Of a DNA stretch of 64,000 nucleotides, positions 6,910-14,437 are shown piece by piece. Numbering within the stretch: the stretch's first letter is position 1; each line of letters opens with the position of its first letter. Source of the stretch: Paenibacillus macquariensis (GTDB taxonomy: Bacteria > Bacillota > Bacilli > Paenibacillales > Paenibacillaceae); assembly GCF_900156375.1 (NCBI RefSeq), contig NZ_FTNK01000014.1, positions 1-64,000 on the forward strand. The letters run 5' to 3'. Position numbers and translations under genes: made by a program. The notes under the pieces were generated by a model that was not told the DNA's origin, made no database searches, and saw nothing but the letters and a program-made list of their open reading frames with translations.

Positions 6910-8382
6910 TTAATTCTTGAAATTTGGCATTCTCCTGTGTTTCGTTTTTTGTTCGAATGCAAATGCAATACGAATTAGTGTCGGTTCACTAAAAGCCGTT
7001 CCTGCGAATGTAATTCCAAATGCTCTTCCATTCTCTTGGAACCCAGCAGGAACTGCTATGGATGGATAACCCGCTCTCGCACATATATCAGCTCCGACAT
7101 AAGAAGGAAACAGGATTGTATCCAATCCATACTTTTCTAAAGCATAATCTATACCCCTATTTTGTGAATAATATAAATCAGTAATAGACTCTAGAATATA
7201 TTTCGGACTCTTTAATGGCTTATCTAGTGTTGATCGATATTTCAATGAATCTTGTCCATATTTCAGAGCCTTCTCCGTATTCTGTTCGTTCCATTCAATT
7301 AATTCATTTAAAGTATGAATAGGAAGATGAGCGGGGAGACTTTGCAAATAGTGTTCAACAGAATGCTTAAATTCAATGTTCATTTTGTTATATTCCCACT
7401 CTTTATGGAACGATGGAATTTCTACATCTTCTATTACTATGGCTCCAGAATCTTTAAGTTTTGCCACAGCATCATTAAATAATCTTTCATCATACTCGCC
7501 AATGTCACGATATTTCTCAGGTGGAACATTTCTGAAAACGCCTATGGTTGCATTACTTAATCCGTCTTTATCCAAAAATGCTGTATAGTCCACATTAGAA
7601 TGTTCATTCTTCCAGGTAGCGGGATCTCTTTCATCCTTGCCCGCAAGAGCACCCAATAAGATCGCTGCATCAGTCACAGTCCTTGCCATAGGTCCAGCTG
7701 TATCCTGAGAATAGGTCCACGGAATTATTCCTAATCGACTTATTAAACCTACGGTTGGCTTTATGCCAACAATAGCGTTCTGTACAGCTGGGCTTAAAAT
7801 AGAGCCAGATGTTTCTGTCCCAACTGCGATTGTAGTAAGATTTGCTGCAACGGATGCGGCAGATCCCGTACTAGATCCACCAGTAAAAAAATCCCCATAT
7901 GGATTTTTTGTTTGCCCCCCTATTGAACTGTATCCCGCCCACATTGATGAAGACATCCCATTTGCCCATTCTGTCATATTTGTTTTCCCAAGAATAATTG
8001 CACCTGCGTTCCTTAGTTTTTGGACAAGGAAGGCATCCCTTGAGCTTACATGGTTTTCCAAGGCTAGTGCACCCGCACTTGTATGCATTTTATCATTTGT
8101 TTCAATATTTCCTTTCAATAATACAGGGACACCATGTAAAGGGCTTCTTGCTCCTACTAATTTTCTTTCTTGGTCTAATGCTTCTGCAATAAAAATCGCA
8201 TCTGGATTAATTTCCATAATAGAGTTTATCATCGGGCCACTCTGGTCAATCGTTGCGATCCGATACATGTAATACATTACAAGCTCTCTTGAAGTAACTT
8301 CCCCCTTATCCATTGCATCCTGTAATTCAAGTATCGTTACTTCTTCACTATTTAATTTTTTTAATCCAAAGATATGTTCCAT
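6910..8382 (-). CDS. Amidase-signature family protein
   Basis: The 490-residue protein carries the Ser-cisSer-Lys signature: the Lys in VPVLLKGNIET (about residue 90) and the Gly/Ser-rich block FTGGSSTGSAASVAANLTTI (from about 166) leading to GTETSGSILSPA, which holds the cis-Ser and nucleophile Ser. These enzymes hydrolyse amides; it lacks GatA context (no gatB or gatC) and is likely a stand-alone amidase. The start ATG at 8382 has AGGAG upstream. It is the longest gene of the array and is followed by CD3324 on its 5' side with a 155-base gap. Confidence 0.85.
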   Translation of the reverse strand: MEHIFGLKKLNSEEVTILELQDAMDKGEVTSRELVMYYMYRIATIDQSGPMINSIMEINPDAIFIAEALDQERKLVGARSPLHGVPVLLKGNIETNDKMHTSAGALALENHVSSRDAFLVQKLRNAGAIILGKTNMTEWANGMSSSMWAGYSSIGGQTKNPYGDFFTGGSSTGSAASVAANLTTIAVGTETSGSILSPAVQNAIVGIKPTVGLISRLGIIPWTYSQDTAGPMARTVTDAAILLGALAGKDERDPATWKNEHSNVDYTAFLDKDGLSNATIGVFRNVPPEKYRDIGEYDERLFNDAVAKLKDSGAIVIEDVEIPSFHKEWEYNKMNIEFKHSVEHYLQSLPAHLPIHTLNELIEWNEQNTEKALKYGQDSLKYRSTLDKPLKSPKYILESITDLYYSQNRGIDYALEKYGLDTILFPSYVGADICARAGYPSIAVPAGFQENGRAFGITFAGTAFSEPTLIRIAFAFEQKTKHRRMPNFKN

Positions 8383-8500
8383 GATGAGCTCCTACTTTCG
8401 ATTTTGGGTCATTTCATTCATGTGAATCCTATGATCCTAATTATAGAATTGACTGCTTATAAATATATATATAAAACAATTACTATTCGTATTGCACATA

Positions 8501-8532
8501 AAAAGGCTTGCGGGTTTACCCCGACAAACCTT
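8501..8532 (-). terminator. Terminator of the CD3324-family gene
   Basis: On the minus strand AGGTTTGTCGGG pairs with CCCGCAAGCCT (with G-T pairs), followed by TTTTTAT. It begins a few bases past the stop at 8538. Confidence 0.6.
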
Positions 8533-8537
8533 ATGAT

Positions 8538-8807
8538 CTAGTTATTTTTTGAGTACACAATTTTTTTGATACTATCATGGGAAAGGCAGAATAGTTCTGA
8601 GAGCTGATCAATATTAGATCCCTCACCGAATTTCTGGCGAATCTGGCTGTTTCTGAGGTTCAGGTAATTTCTGTTCCCTGATTTTTCACCCCACTTTTTG
8701 CGAGACCCTTCAGAGTTGGGGATGTATACCATTCGACCTTGCACATACTTCTGTATTTCCTTAAGTAAGTCTTCTGGCAATAAAGCTTCAGCACTTATAT
8801 ATTTCAA
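8538..8807 (-). CDS. CD3324-family DNA-binding-like protein
   Basis: The start is placed at TTG 8807 because AAGGAG (8818-8823) lies nine bases upstream; the longer open frame from 8879 adds 24 residues without a ribosome site. The 89-residue product starts LKYISAEALLPEDLLKEIQK and contains VYIPNSEGSRKKWGEKSG and a C-terminal helix-turn-helix-like segment (IDQLSELFCLSHDSIKKIV). This matches CD3324-family proteins as I remember them (MKYxNAxxxLPxELL). Function of the family is not known; regulation is inferred from the HTH-like part. Confidence 0.7.
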   Translation of the reverse strand: MKYISAEALLPEDLLKEIQKYVQGRMVYIPNSEGSRKKWGEKSGNRNYLNLRNSQIRQKFGEGSNIDQLSELFCLSHDSIKKIVYSKNN

Positions 8808-8879
8808 AGTAGATCTACTCCTTAAAATAGAATTTAATTTTAAGGTAGCAAAACCTATACTATAAACTGTTTTCACCAT

Positions 8880-9093
8880 ACAAGTCTGAATGAAAACATG
8901 CGATTACTTCATTATGCTCCATACAAATAACCGCCGTGGTCATAATATAGACTTTGCATGGAGCTTGTTATTTGCGGCATTATTGTTGTTCAATCTTAAC
9001 CCTCCTTATCGCGATTTCACGATTTATGATAACCTATTACTAATCACACTTCTTAATAATTATTCTATGTTATTCAAGTTAAATCCTTCTTAA
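8880..9093. other. Intergenic stretch without a supported gene
   Basis: A 67-codon plus-strand frame at 8890-9093 lacks a ribosome site and runs toward the repeat. I see no other feature except the likely promoter of the CD3324 gene at its left end. Confidence 0.4.
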
Positions 9094-9125
9094 CATTAAG
9101 CTATCGTGTCCCGTTAGCTCAATAA
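9094..9125 (+). repeat. CCCGTTAG repeat, form B (element 10)
   Basis: ATTAAGCTATCGTGTCCCG then TTAGCTCAAT: the flanks ATTAAGCTA and TAGCTCAAT are inverted repeats with one mismatch. Only form B is present. It lies 16 bases past the stop of the nucleotidyltransferase gene. Confidence 0.8.
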
Positions 9126-9140
9126 TGATGGTCATAAGTT

Positions 9141-9926
9141 TTACCGATCTTTTAAAGGTGCATGCCCCTTCAACCAGTGCCACTCGCTTTCTTCTCGAAA
9201 TCTTGATACCCATCCCTCAGTAGGTTTATCCCACTCCGTATACTCTAGTATCGCATTGCAGAATTTTTCGGAATTTTTATGATTCGGTTCATTGAGCAAG
9301 TTATTAATAAGATCCAAAAAGTTATCTGGTTTATTCTTTGCATTTTGTAACTCTGTTAGAAACCATTTGTGATATGGATATAAAATTTTATTGTGTGCTA
9401 GAATCATACGTCCACCATAAAGAATTAACTCGTTAATTGCCCATCCCAATAAATACTTGTCATTTCGCTTTTCAGCTTCTGGAACAAACCAGCGTGACGC
9501 TTCTAAATGAGCATAAAAAGACTCTATTTTTTCTTTCTGCTCATGTTCCAGATAAATAGGAATCTTTTGAATTAACTTTTCTAGATCAGGAACATGTGAA
9601 TAGGCTACGAACGCCCCAACATATGCTGCTCTTGTCGGCTCATTTCCTCTTTCGGCAACTTCATATAAAAACCTCAAATTTACAACTGTACCATCAATAT
9701 AACCGTTTGGATAAGTACAAACATCATTACGGCAATAATGAAAATCCTTGATTAATTCTCTACGCTGAAATTCCTCATCGGTAACGACAAGGATAATATC
9801 TACATCCGAATCTTCCCTTTCCCTACCCTTTGCGATTGATCCTCCTATAATTAAAGCTAAATATCGTTTGTCCTCATGTAATTCAGATACAAGATTCTGA
9901 ATTGTCTTAGCATGGTGTTCCCACAT
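9141..9926 (-). CDS. Nucleotidyltransferase-domain protein
   Basis: The protein has the pol-beta nucleotidyltransferase motif GGSIAKGREREDSDVDIILV near residues 28-47: GGS, G, then the two metal-binding Asp of SDVD. A helical C-terminal domain follows (LGWAINELILYGGRMILAHN). Members of this group include aminoglycoside and lincosamide adenylyltransferases and antitoxin-like enzymes, so the substrate is open. The start is placed at ATG 9926 with GGAG eight bases upstream, three codons inside the longest frame. It is the last gene of the repeat array. Confidence 0.75.
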   Translation of the reverse strand: MWEHHAKTIQNLVSELHEDKRYLALIIGGSIAKGREREDSDVDIILVVTDEEFQRRELIKDFHYCRNDVCTYPNGYIDGTVVNLRFLYEVAERGNEPTRAAYVGAFVAYSHVPDLEKLIQKIPIYLEHEQKEKIESFYAHLEASRWFVPEAEKRNDKYLLGWAINELILYGGRMILAHNKILYPYHKWFLTELQNAKNKPDNFLDLINNLLNEPNHKNSEKFCNAILEYTEWDKPTEGWVSRFREESEWHWLKGHAPLKDR

Positions 9927-10005
9927 TGACCCCACTCCATTTCAACAAAATCTGATGCTAGTGTTAGGATAACTAGAATTAGGTATGATCGCAATCATTT
10001 TCAGA

Positions 10006-10032
10006 TGAATTATCCTGCCCGTTAGCGTAACG
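10006..10032 (+). repeat. CCCGTTAG repeat, form A (element 11)
   Basis: TTATCCTGCCCGTTAG followed by CGTAACGAAG, immediately joined to a perfect hairpin. No form B follows, and no further copy was found to the right, so this marks the end of the array. Confidence 0.8.
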
Positions 10033-10056
10033 AAGGACTACCTTAGGGTAGTCCTT
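10033..10056. terminator. Perfect hairpin next to element 11
   Basis: AAGGACTACC at 10033-10042 and GGTAGTCCTT at 10047-10056 form a 10-bp stem with the loop TTAG. It lies about 190 bases past the stop of abiGii and may terminate that operon, though the T-run is short. Confidence 0.55.
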
Positions 10057-10248
10057 TAAATACCTTTTATTTTCTTTATCAACTAGGAAGGGATGAGTTG
10101 ATTATTAAGAATCAAATAAAAATACAATACTGCTCCAATAAGGCGGTGGTATTTTGCTCTCATAACGTGGAGTACATTCCTTGATACTTTGGGAAGTACT
10201 AGACTCAACCTGTGGTTTCTATGGGGCGCTGCCTCTTGTGCATTATAA

Positions 10249-11418
10249 TTACCATCGTAATTCATCTGCGTTTTGTAATTCGGTATTATTCATTTTGAAT
10301 GTCTTTGCTTCATCTACGTTTAAGAAGATCCTCGTAGATGTATAGATACCCGTGTCATCAGCTGGCTCAATAAGAATATCAGCTGACTTTTTTTGTTGAG
10401 TGTCTATAACTTCTTTCAATACAAAGTTAAAAATCCCTATTGCTTGAAAGATGGTAAGGCTAACTGCCATTATTATAAGTTCGGATTTCTGTATATAGTT
10501 TATAGAAATTCGTTGATCCTCTTCCAATGCTTTTTTGAAAAGATGAGCATCCGGCGAGGAGAATTTATCCATTTTCACATATTGTTTAAATGGTGTCTCA
10601 TCTATCAGAGAACGATACAATTTTGAAAACCACATTGCGTCATCTTGGCTAAGGGGCAACTCCGGAACAAATGAAACACCTAATTTTTTTTCGAGTTCAT
10701 AAACCATGTTCCAAAATTTCAAAGATTCTAGGTTCTCTTTATTATCCAAATCAGATTTGTCTGCTTCAGGAAAAGGGTAACCACTAATTTTTGCGGATCC
10801 CTTTTGGAATGCATCATATAGTGTTAAACTCTCGATAATTTCCTTGATACTTTTGGCTTTATCTATATTTATATTAAAATTGAACTTCATCATACCTTTC
10901 AATTCGTCGAGAACATATGAAACTGTAAATGCCTCATCTTGGACGCTTCCATATAAAATTTTATGCATATCGGCATAAGGTTTTCGTTCAACCATGACCT
11001 GTTTATCAATAGCTCCCCCCTGAAGTGTTATAACAAACGAAGGTGGAAATGGCTCTGGGGCGATAATGAATTCTTGCATTTCCTGATTCGCGGTGAGAGG
11101 GAATTTTATTAGATCTGTAAAATCAAACTTTTTACCATTTATAGTTAGTGACGAGTTCTCTAACGGGATCTCTTGCTGTGTTCGATAAGCGTACTCCATG
11201 ATTTCCTCAGCTGTTTTTAATTCATCATTGTAAGGAGCTACTGAGATTTCCATCTGCATCTCTCTGTTATTCGTTGTTGTCAGAATTGCTGCACCCTCCG
11301 GCCCTTTAGCGTATTTAAAATTTTTAGGTAACTTAGAATTTAAATAATCCAGTATTTCCTTCGGTACACTAATCTCTTGTTTATCTTTTTTGAAGGCATC
11401 TCTAAAATTTGCGAACAC
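10249..11418 (-). CDS. abiGii: AbiGii-family abortive infection toxin
   Basis: The 389-residue product matches the AbiGii toxin family by length (lactococcal AbiGii is about 397 residues) and by its partner. The soluble N-terminal 310 residues are followed by one hydrophobic stretch (about residues 322-340, SELIIMAVSLTIFQAIGIFN). The start is GTG at 11418; the stop of abiGi is one base upstream, and GGAGG sits within the end of abiGi, so the genes are translationally coupled. AbiG of Lactococcus lactis aborts phage infection; the toxin mechanism is not visible in the sequence. Identification rests mainly on the partner AbiGi. Confidence 0.7.
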   Translation of the reverse strand: MFANFRDAFKKDKQEISVPKEILDYLNSKLPKNFKYAKGPEGAAILTTTNNREMQMEISVAPYNDELKTAEEIMEYAYRTQQEIPLENSSLTINGKKFDFTDLIKFPLTANQEMQEFIIAPEPFPPSFVITLQGGAIDKQVMVERKPYADMHKILYGSVQDEAFTVSYVLDELKGMMKFNFNINIDKAKSIKEIIESLTLYDAFQKGSAKISGYPFPEADKSDLDNKENLESLKFWNMVYELEKKLGVSFVPELPLSQDDAMWFSKLYRSLIDETPFKQYVKMDKFSSPDAHLFKKALEEDQRISINYIQKSELIIMAVSLTIFQAIGIFNFVLKEVIDTQQKKSADILIEPADDTGIYTSTRIFLNVDEAKTFKMNNTELQNADELRW

Positions 11419-11419
11419 T

Positions 11420-12268
11420 TTACCAATCCTCCTTCAATTCCTTAAAAACAAGAATTTTCGAACATAGGATCAATCTTCCCTGTTTATCTGCACTGATTTT
11501 ATCCATAATGAACGAGATTAATTCCTCTCGGTCTGCTTCTGAATGAACTACCAGATACTTAATATGTTTGAAATCTAGCTTTAGCCAAGAGTTTTCTCTT
11601 ATAGTGAGGCCATTGGAATACATATTTATTGTATCTGGATTTAAATGCTGTTGAGGCAAAATTAGTGGCATTTCTGAGTCTCTGGGATTAGGGATAAACC
11701 TCCACTCTCTTTCGTCATGAAAGTTCATATATTTGTTTTCAGAACCAGTAGTCATATTCCCATTTAGGGGTTTCATAAATAATAAATTCATTAGTAAGTA
11801 ATTATTATATTTTTCATATCGGGTTGAATCATCTATATCGTCAATTTCTAGGGCTAGGTTAAATACGTGAGCGAAGTCCTTAATAAGATCTGATTCTGTG
11901 TTAACATAATTGATAGGCTGAATACCATTATCTATTCCCCATTCTTTATGAAGACCTATCCCATAGTCTCCGTAATTTTCCATATGATGCACAAGTTTGT
12001 TGAGATGGATGTCACAGAAACACTTCATAGGAAAACAGATAGATTTAATGTCCTTTAACTTTAAATAGCTGATATCTTCCAAGTTATAGCGGGGAATCAA
12101 AGCTTTATTAAGGAGTGTCATTTTAAGATAATCTAATTTCTTCATGAAATTAAAAAGAACATTTGCGCTTTGTTTCGGGACTAAATATGGTGAGTGAGTA
12201 TCAATAGGCACATCTAGTACTTGTATTTCTGGATTTTCCAGAGTTGTTTCTTCCAATGGATCTGTCAA
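11420..12268 (-). CDS. abiGi: AbiGi-family abortive infection antitoxin
   Basis: The 282-residue protein shows the AbiGi pattern: SANVLFNFMKKLDYLKMTL (residues about 34-52), an IPRYNLEDISYL segment, FPMKCFCDIHLNKL, then YGDYGIGLHKEWGI, and later HDEREWRFIP. It is described as the antitoxin partner of AbiGii. The start is TTG at 12268 with AGGAGG eight bases upstream. It is the promoter-proximal gene of the pair, as expected for an antitoxin. Confidence 0.75.
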   Translation of the reverse strand: MTDPLEETTLENPEIQVLDVPIDTHSPYLVPKQSANVLFNFMKKLDYLKMTLLNKALIPRYNLEDISYLKLKDIKSICFPMKCFCDIHLNKLVHHMENYGDYGIGLHKEWGIDNGIQPINYVNTESDLIKDFAHVFNLALEIDDIDDSTRYEKYNNYLLMNLLFMKPLNGNMTTGSENKYMNFHDEREWRFIPNPRDSEMPLILPQQHLNPDTINMYSNGLTIRENSWLKLDFKHIKYLVVHSEADREELISFIMDKISADKQGRLILCSKILVFKELKEDW

Positions 12269-12410
12269 GTAAGGGTCCTCCTATGAGAAAAAATTATCAC
12301 CATAGCCAAGATAAGTAATGAATTATGCCGTGTTATTTTACCTAGTTATATATATCACATTAGGAGATACTACTAAAAATGTCCAATGGAATGGAAGCTT
12401 CCAATTTTAG

Positions 12411-12433
12411 AGATGATCTAGCTACGATCATCT
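12411..12433 (-). terminator. Hairpin downstream of the zinc-ribbon gene
   Basis: AGATGATC at 12411-12418 pairs perfectly with GATCATCT at 12426-12433. On the minus strand it is followed by CTAAAATT, so the T-run is weak. It lies 25 bases past the stop at 12458. Confidence 0.45.
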
Positions 12434-12457
12434 TCTCACTGAACTTGAGCAGAGACG

Positions 12458-13057
12458 CTAACTAAATGCATGTTGAAACATTTCTCTCCTTGCCTCCTGA
12501 TACCTCTCATTTGCATCTCGTGACGAGGAAGATAACGTACTAATAAATTCATCATTAACATCTAGAATTCTTAAAACAGGCTCAGAAAAATGATATGAAA
12601 CGTAGCTTTCGATATGATCGTCCACTTGGCTAGCGTCAATCTTTTTACAAAAAAGTGAATAACTATATTCTGTAATACGAAGATCACGCAACTTACTCCA
12701 TACCGCTTTTTTGTTGCGGCGAACACCCTGGAATAAAGTCATCCACGTCTCGAGATAATTTAAACGAAGATATTCTGTGATTTGAGTCTTGGCGAGAAGA
12801 TCTGCCGCCTCCCAGTCCGCCTTAAATTTAAGGAAATTCTCATAGTCCTCTCTCTTAACCCATTGGGTTGAAGTCTCAATCATTCCCGATCTGTGATAAT
12901 TATAGGAGTATGTAACATATGTCATCTCACATTCCGCACAGTGAAGGCTGATAGCTTCCTCTATTCGTCCCCAATCATCCGATCGACATACCGATCGCAC
13001 GTAACCCTGACCACAAGGGCAAGGCTTTCTATCATCACTGAAAGTCTCCCAACTCAT
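12458..13057 (-). CDS. Zinc-ribbon protein of unknown function
   Basis: The 199-residue product begins with Cys pairs at C13-P-C15, C24, C40 and C43 (CPCGQGYVRSVC and CAEC), consistent with a zinc-binding N-terminal ribbon. The rest is helical and charged with no recognised domain. The start ATG at 13057 has AAAGGTGG upstream. It lies 189 bases upstream of the AbiG pair on the same strand, close enough to belong to the same defence region but not clearly the same operon. Confidence 0.6.
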   Translation of the reverse strand: MSWETFSDDRKPCPCGQGYVRSVCRSDDWGRIEEAISLHCAECEMTYVTYSYNYHRSGMIETSTQWVKREDYENFLKFKADWEAADLLAKTQITEYLRLNYLETWMTLFQGVRRNKKAVWSKLRDLRITEYSYSLFCKKIDASQVDDHIESYVSYHFSEPVLRILDVNDEFISTLSSSSRDANERYQEARREMFQHAFS

Positions 13058-13300
13058 ACCGCGCCACCTTTCAATATCTTAATAGTAACTGGTATCTAAC
13101 TATTTTTGTTTTTTAAACTGTCCACTTGACAAGGAGCACTTCAATTCGGTGTCTGATCCGTATGAACTAACCTTTTATTCAGTATCATATCGTCTGGGTG
13201 GAATTTGTGCACGGTTATTTATAATGTACTTTGCCAATTCAGTTTGTTTCTTTATCAGATTTAAACACACGATAATAGATTATTGTATTAAAGATTATCA

Positions 13301-13471
13301 TTAAAAAAGAGCATAATAAACCAGACCCAGAATAACACTTTCTTTTAAAATAGGCTGAGCCTCAATAGATAGGGAGCGACAATCTGTGATGTACCGTGAT
13401 CCGTTGGAGTCAGATTGCATCACTACCAAATTTACTGACGGTATTGACGAAATATCCATTTCAATGTTCAT
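13301..13471 (-). CDS. Small ORF, 56 residues
   Basis: ATG at 13471 is preceded by GAAGGAG with an eight-base spacer. The product starts MNIEMDISSIPSVNLVVMQS and ends SVILGLVYYALF. The frame stays open for 22 more codons upstream (…ALECVEKVEEGVAI) before a TAG, so it could be the end of a decayed longer gene. No family is recognised. The stop TAA lies in an AT-rich stretch. Confidence 0.4.
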   Translation of the reverse strand: MNIEMDISSIPSVNLVVMQSDSNGSRYITDCRSLSIEAQPILKESVILGLVYYALF

Positions 13472-13844
13472 AATTGCAACTCCTTCTTCTACCTTTTCTA
13501 CACACTCCAGCGCAAGGTTAAGATATAAAAGGCTTACCTACCGCCGTCATGCAGCACAACACCGCGCGCCGAGAGCTGCGCGCGGCAATAGATCTTCTTC
13601 TTTGCTACGACAATGGCCAACTCGTCGTTTTTTTCTTCTGTCCACTGCCTCGATACTTTAATAGTGCAATTAATTTTTCACCTTTCACTGCCTTTTTTTT
13701 ACTTTTCATCAAAATGAGTATAATAGTTTCTAGTATTCTTTATATCCTTTATTAAGTCTTCTAACTTTATATCTTGGCTTAAAATAACAATAACACTTCA
13801 ACATCTATTAGTTTTATTGTACTTATTTACCAGCCTTATAGACT
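13472..13844. other. Intergenic stretch with a GC-rich hairpin
   Basis: No supported gene is seen. CCGCGCGC at 13562-13569 and GCGCGCGG at 13578-13585 form a perfect 8-bp GC-only stem within otherwise AT-rich DNA. The local composition of about 100 bases around it differs strongly from the flanks, which suggests a fragment of foreign or decayed origin. Confidence 0.4.
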
Positions 13845-14189
13845 CTAAGATTTGATATGTTTTGATTTGATTAATGCGTATTGCAACAATTCCTCTTTAT
13901 CCTCTGGTTTCATTTGTCTTAAGATATTTAGAAGTTGTAACTCCTTACTTGATAAATCTGCCATTATTATCTGATGAGAGCTATTTCTTTGACTTCCTTT
14001 TAGTAGCCAATCCAGAGTGACTTCGAATTGGTTATGTATCGAAAGAATCGTATCCATCGAAGGATTACAGTTGCCCTGTTCAATATCACTCAAAGTCCCT
14101 TGGGATACATTAATCTGCTTTGCAAATTCAATTTGAGTGAGACCAACAGCTTTTCGTAACTTTCGAATATTCTGTCCTATGATATTCAT
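13845..14189 (-). CDS. XRE-family transcriptional regulator
   Basis: The 114-residue protein has an N-terminal Cro/C1 helix-turn-helix (about residues 5-60): GQNIRKLRKAVGLTQIEFAK and NVSQGTLSDIEQGNCNPS, with the recognition helix at SQGTLSDIE. The C-terminal 45 residues are helical and may dimerise. The ribosome site is GGAGATG. A long inverted repeat 26-87 bases upstream of its start is a candidate autoregulatory operator. It lies between the defence region and the ABC operon and shares no obvious operon with either. Confidence 0.85.
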   Translation of the reverse strand: MNIIGQNIRKLRKAVGLTQIEFAKQINVSQGTLSDIEQGNCNPSMDTILSIHNQFEVTLDWLLKGSQRNSSHQIIMADLSSKELQLLNILRQMKPEDKEELLQYALIKSKHIKS

Positions 14190-14214
14190 TAGTCATCTCC
14201 ATTTTTATTCATTT

Positions 14215-14276
14215 CGGAAAGTGTCAATTTACGTTTCCAGATATAAAGCTTGAATAAAATAAATTGCCACTTTCCG
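14215..14276. promoter_or_regulatory. Inverted repeat, candidate XRE operator
   Basis: CGGAAAGTGTCAATTTA at 14215-14231 is the inverted copy of TAAATTGCCACTTTCCG at 14260-14276, with one mismatch over 17 bases and a 28-base spacer. Spacing suggests two operator half-regions flanking a promoter rather than a hairpin. Confidence 0.5.
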
Positions 14277-14306
14277 TAATATAGATACTTTCCTCTGATT
14301 TTATTA

Positions 14307-14348
14307 AAACCCCCGCAGTCATAGGCTTTCTCATGATTGCGAGGGTTT
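14307..14348 (-). terminator. Terminator of the ABC transporter operon
   Basis: AACCCCCGCAGTCAT pairs with ATGATTGCGAGGGTT (two mismatches) around a short loop; TTTTAATAAAA follows on the minus strand. It lies 90 bases past the stop of the last permease gene. Confidence 0.6.
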
Positions 14349-14437
14349 CAGTTGTGACAGTTCATCTTATTTCTTATGACATTAGTTCATCCAACGTGTG
14401 ACAACAGTACGTATTACCCACACTTACTTCACAACCA

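Noticed and set aside
8890..9093. Plus-strand frame of 67 codons
   Set aside because: No ribosome site, no recognisable domain, and it overlaps the likely promoter of a minus-strand gene.
1..10056. Classical integron with attC sites
   Set aside because: GTTAG recalls attC ends, but the following bases do not fit GTTRRRY, the paired repeats are direct, not inverted, and no integrase gene is present.
13386..13755. Overlapping plus-strand frames of 91 and 68 codons
   Set aside because: They cover a low-complexity and GC-rich patch, have Arg-rich and Ser-rich non-protein-like translations and no ribosome sites; a minus-strand ORF explains part of the region better.
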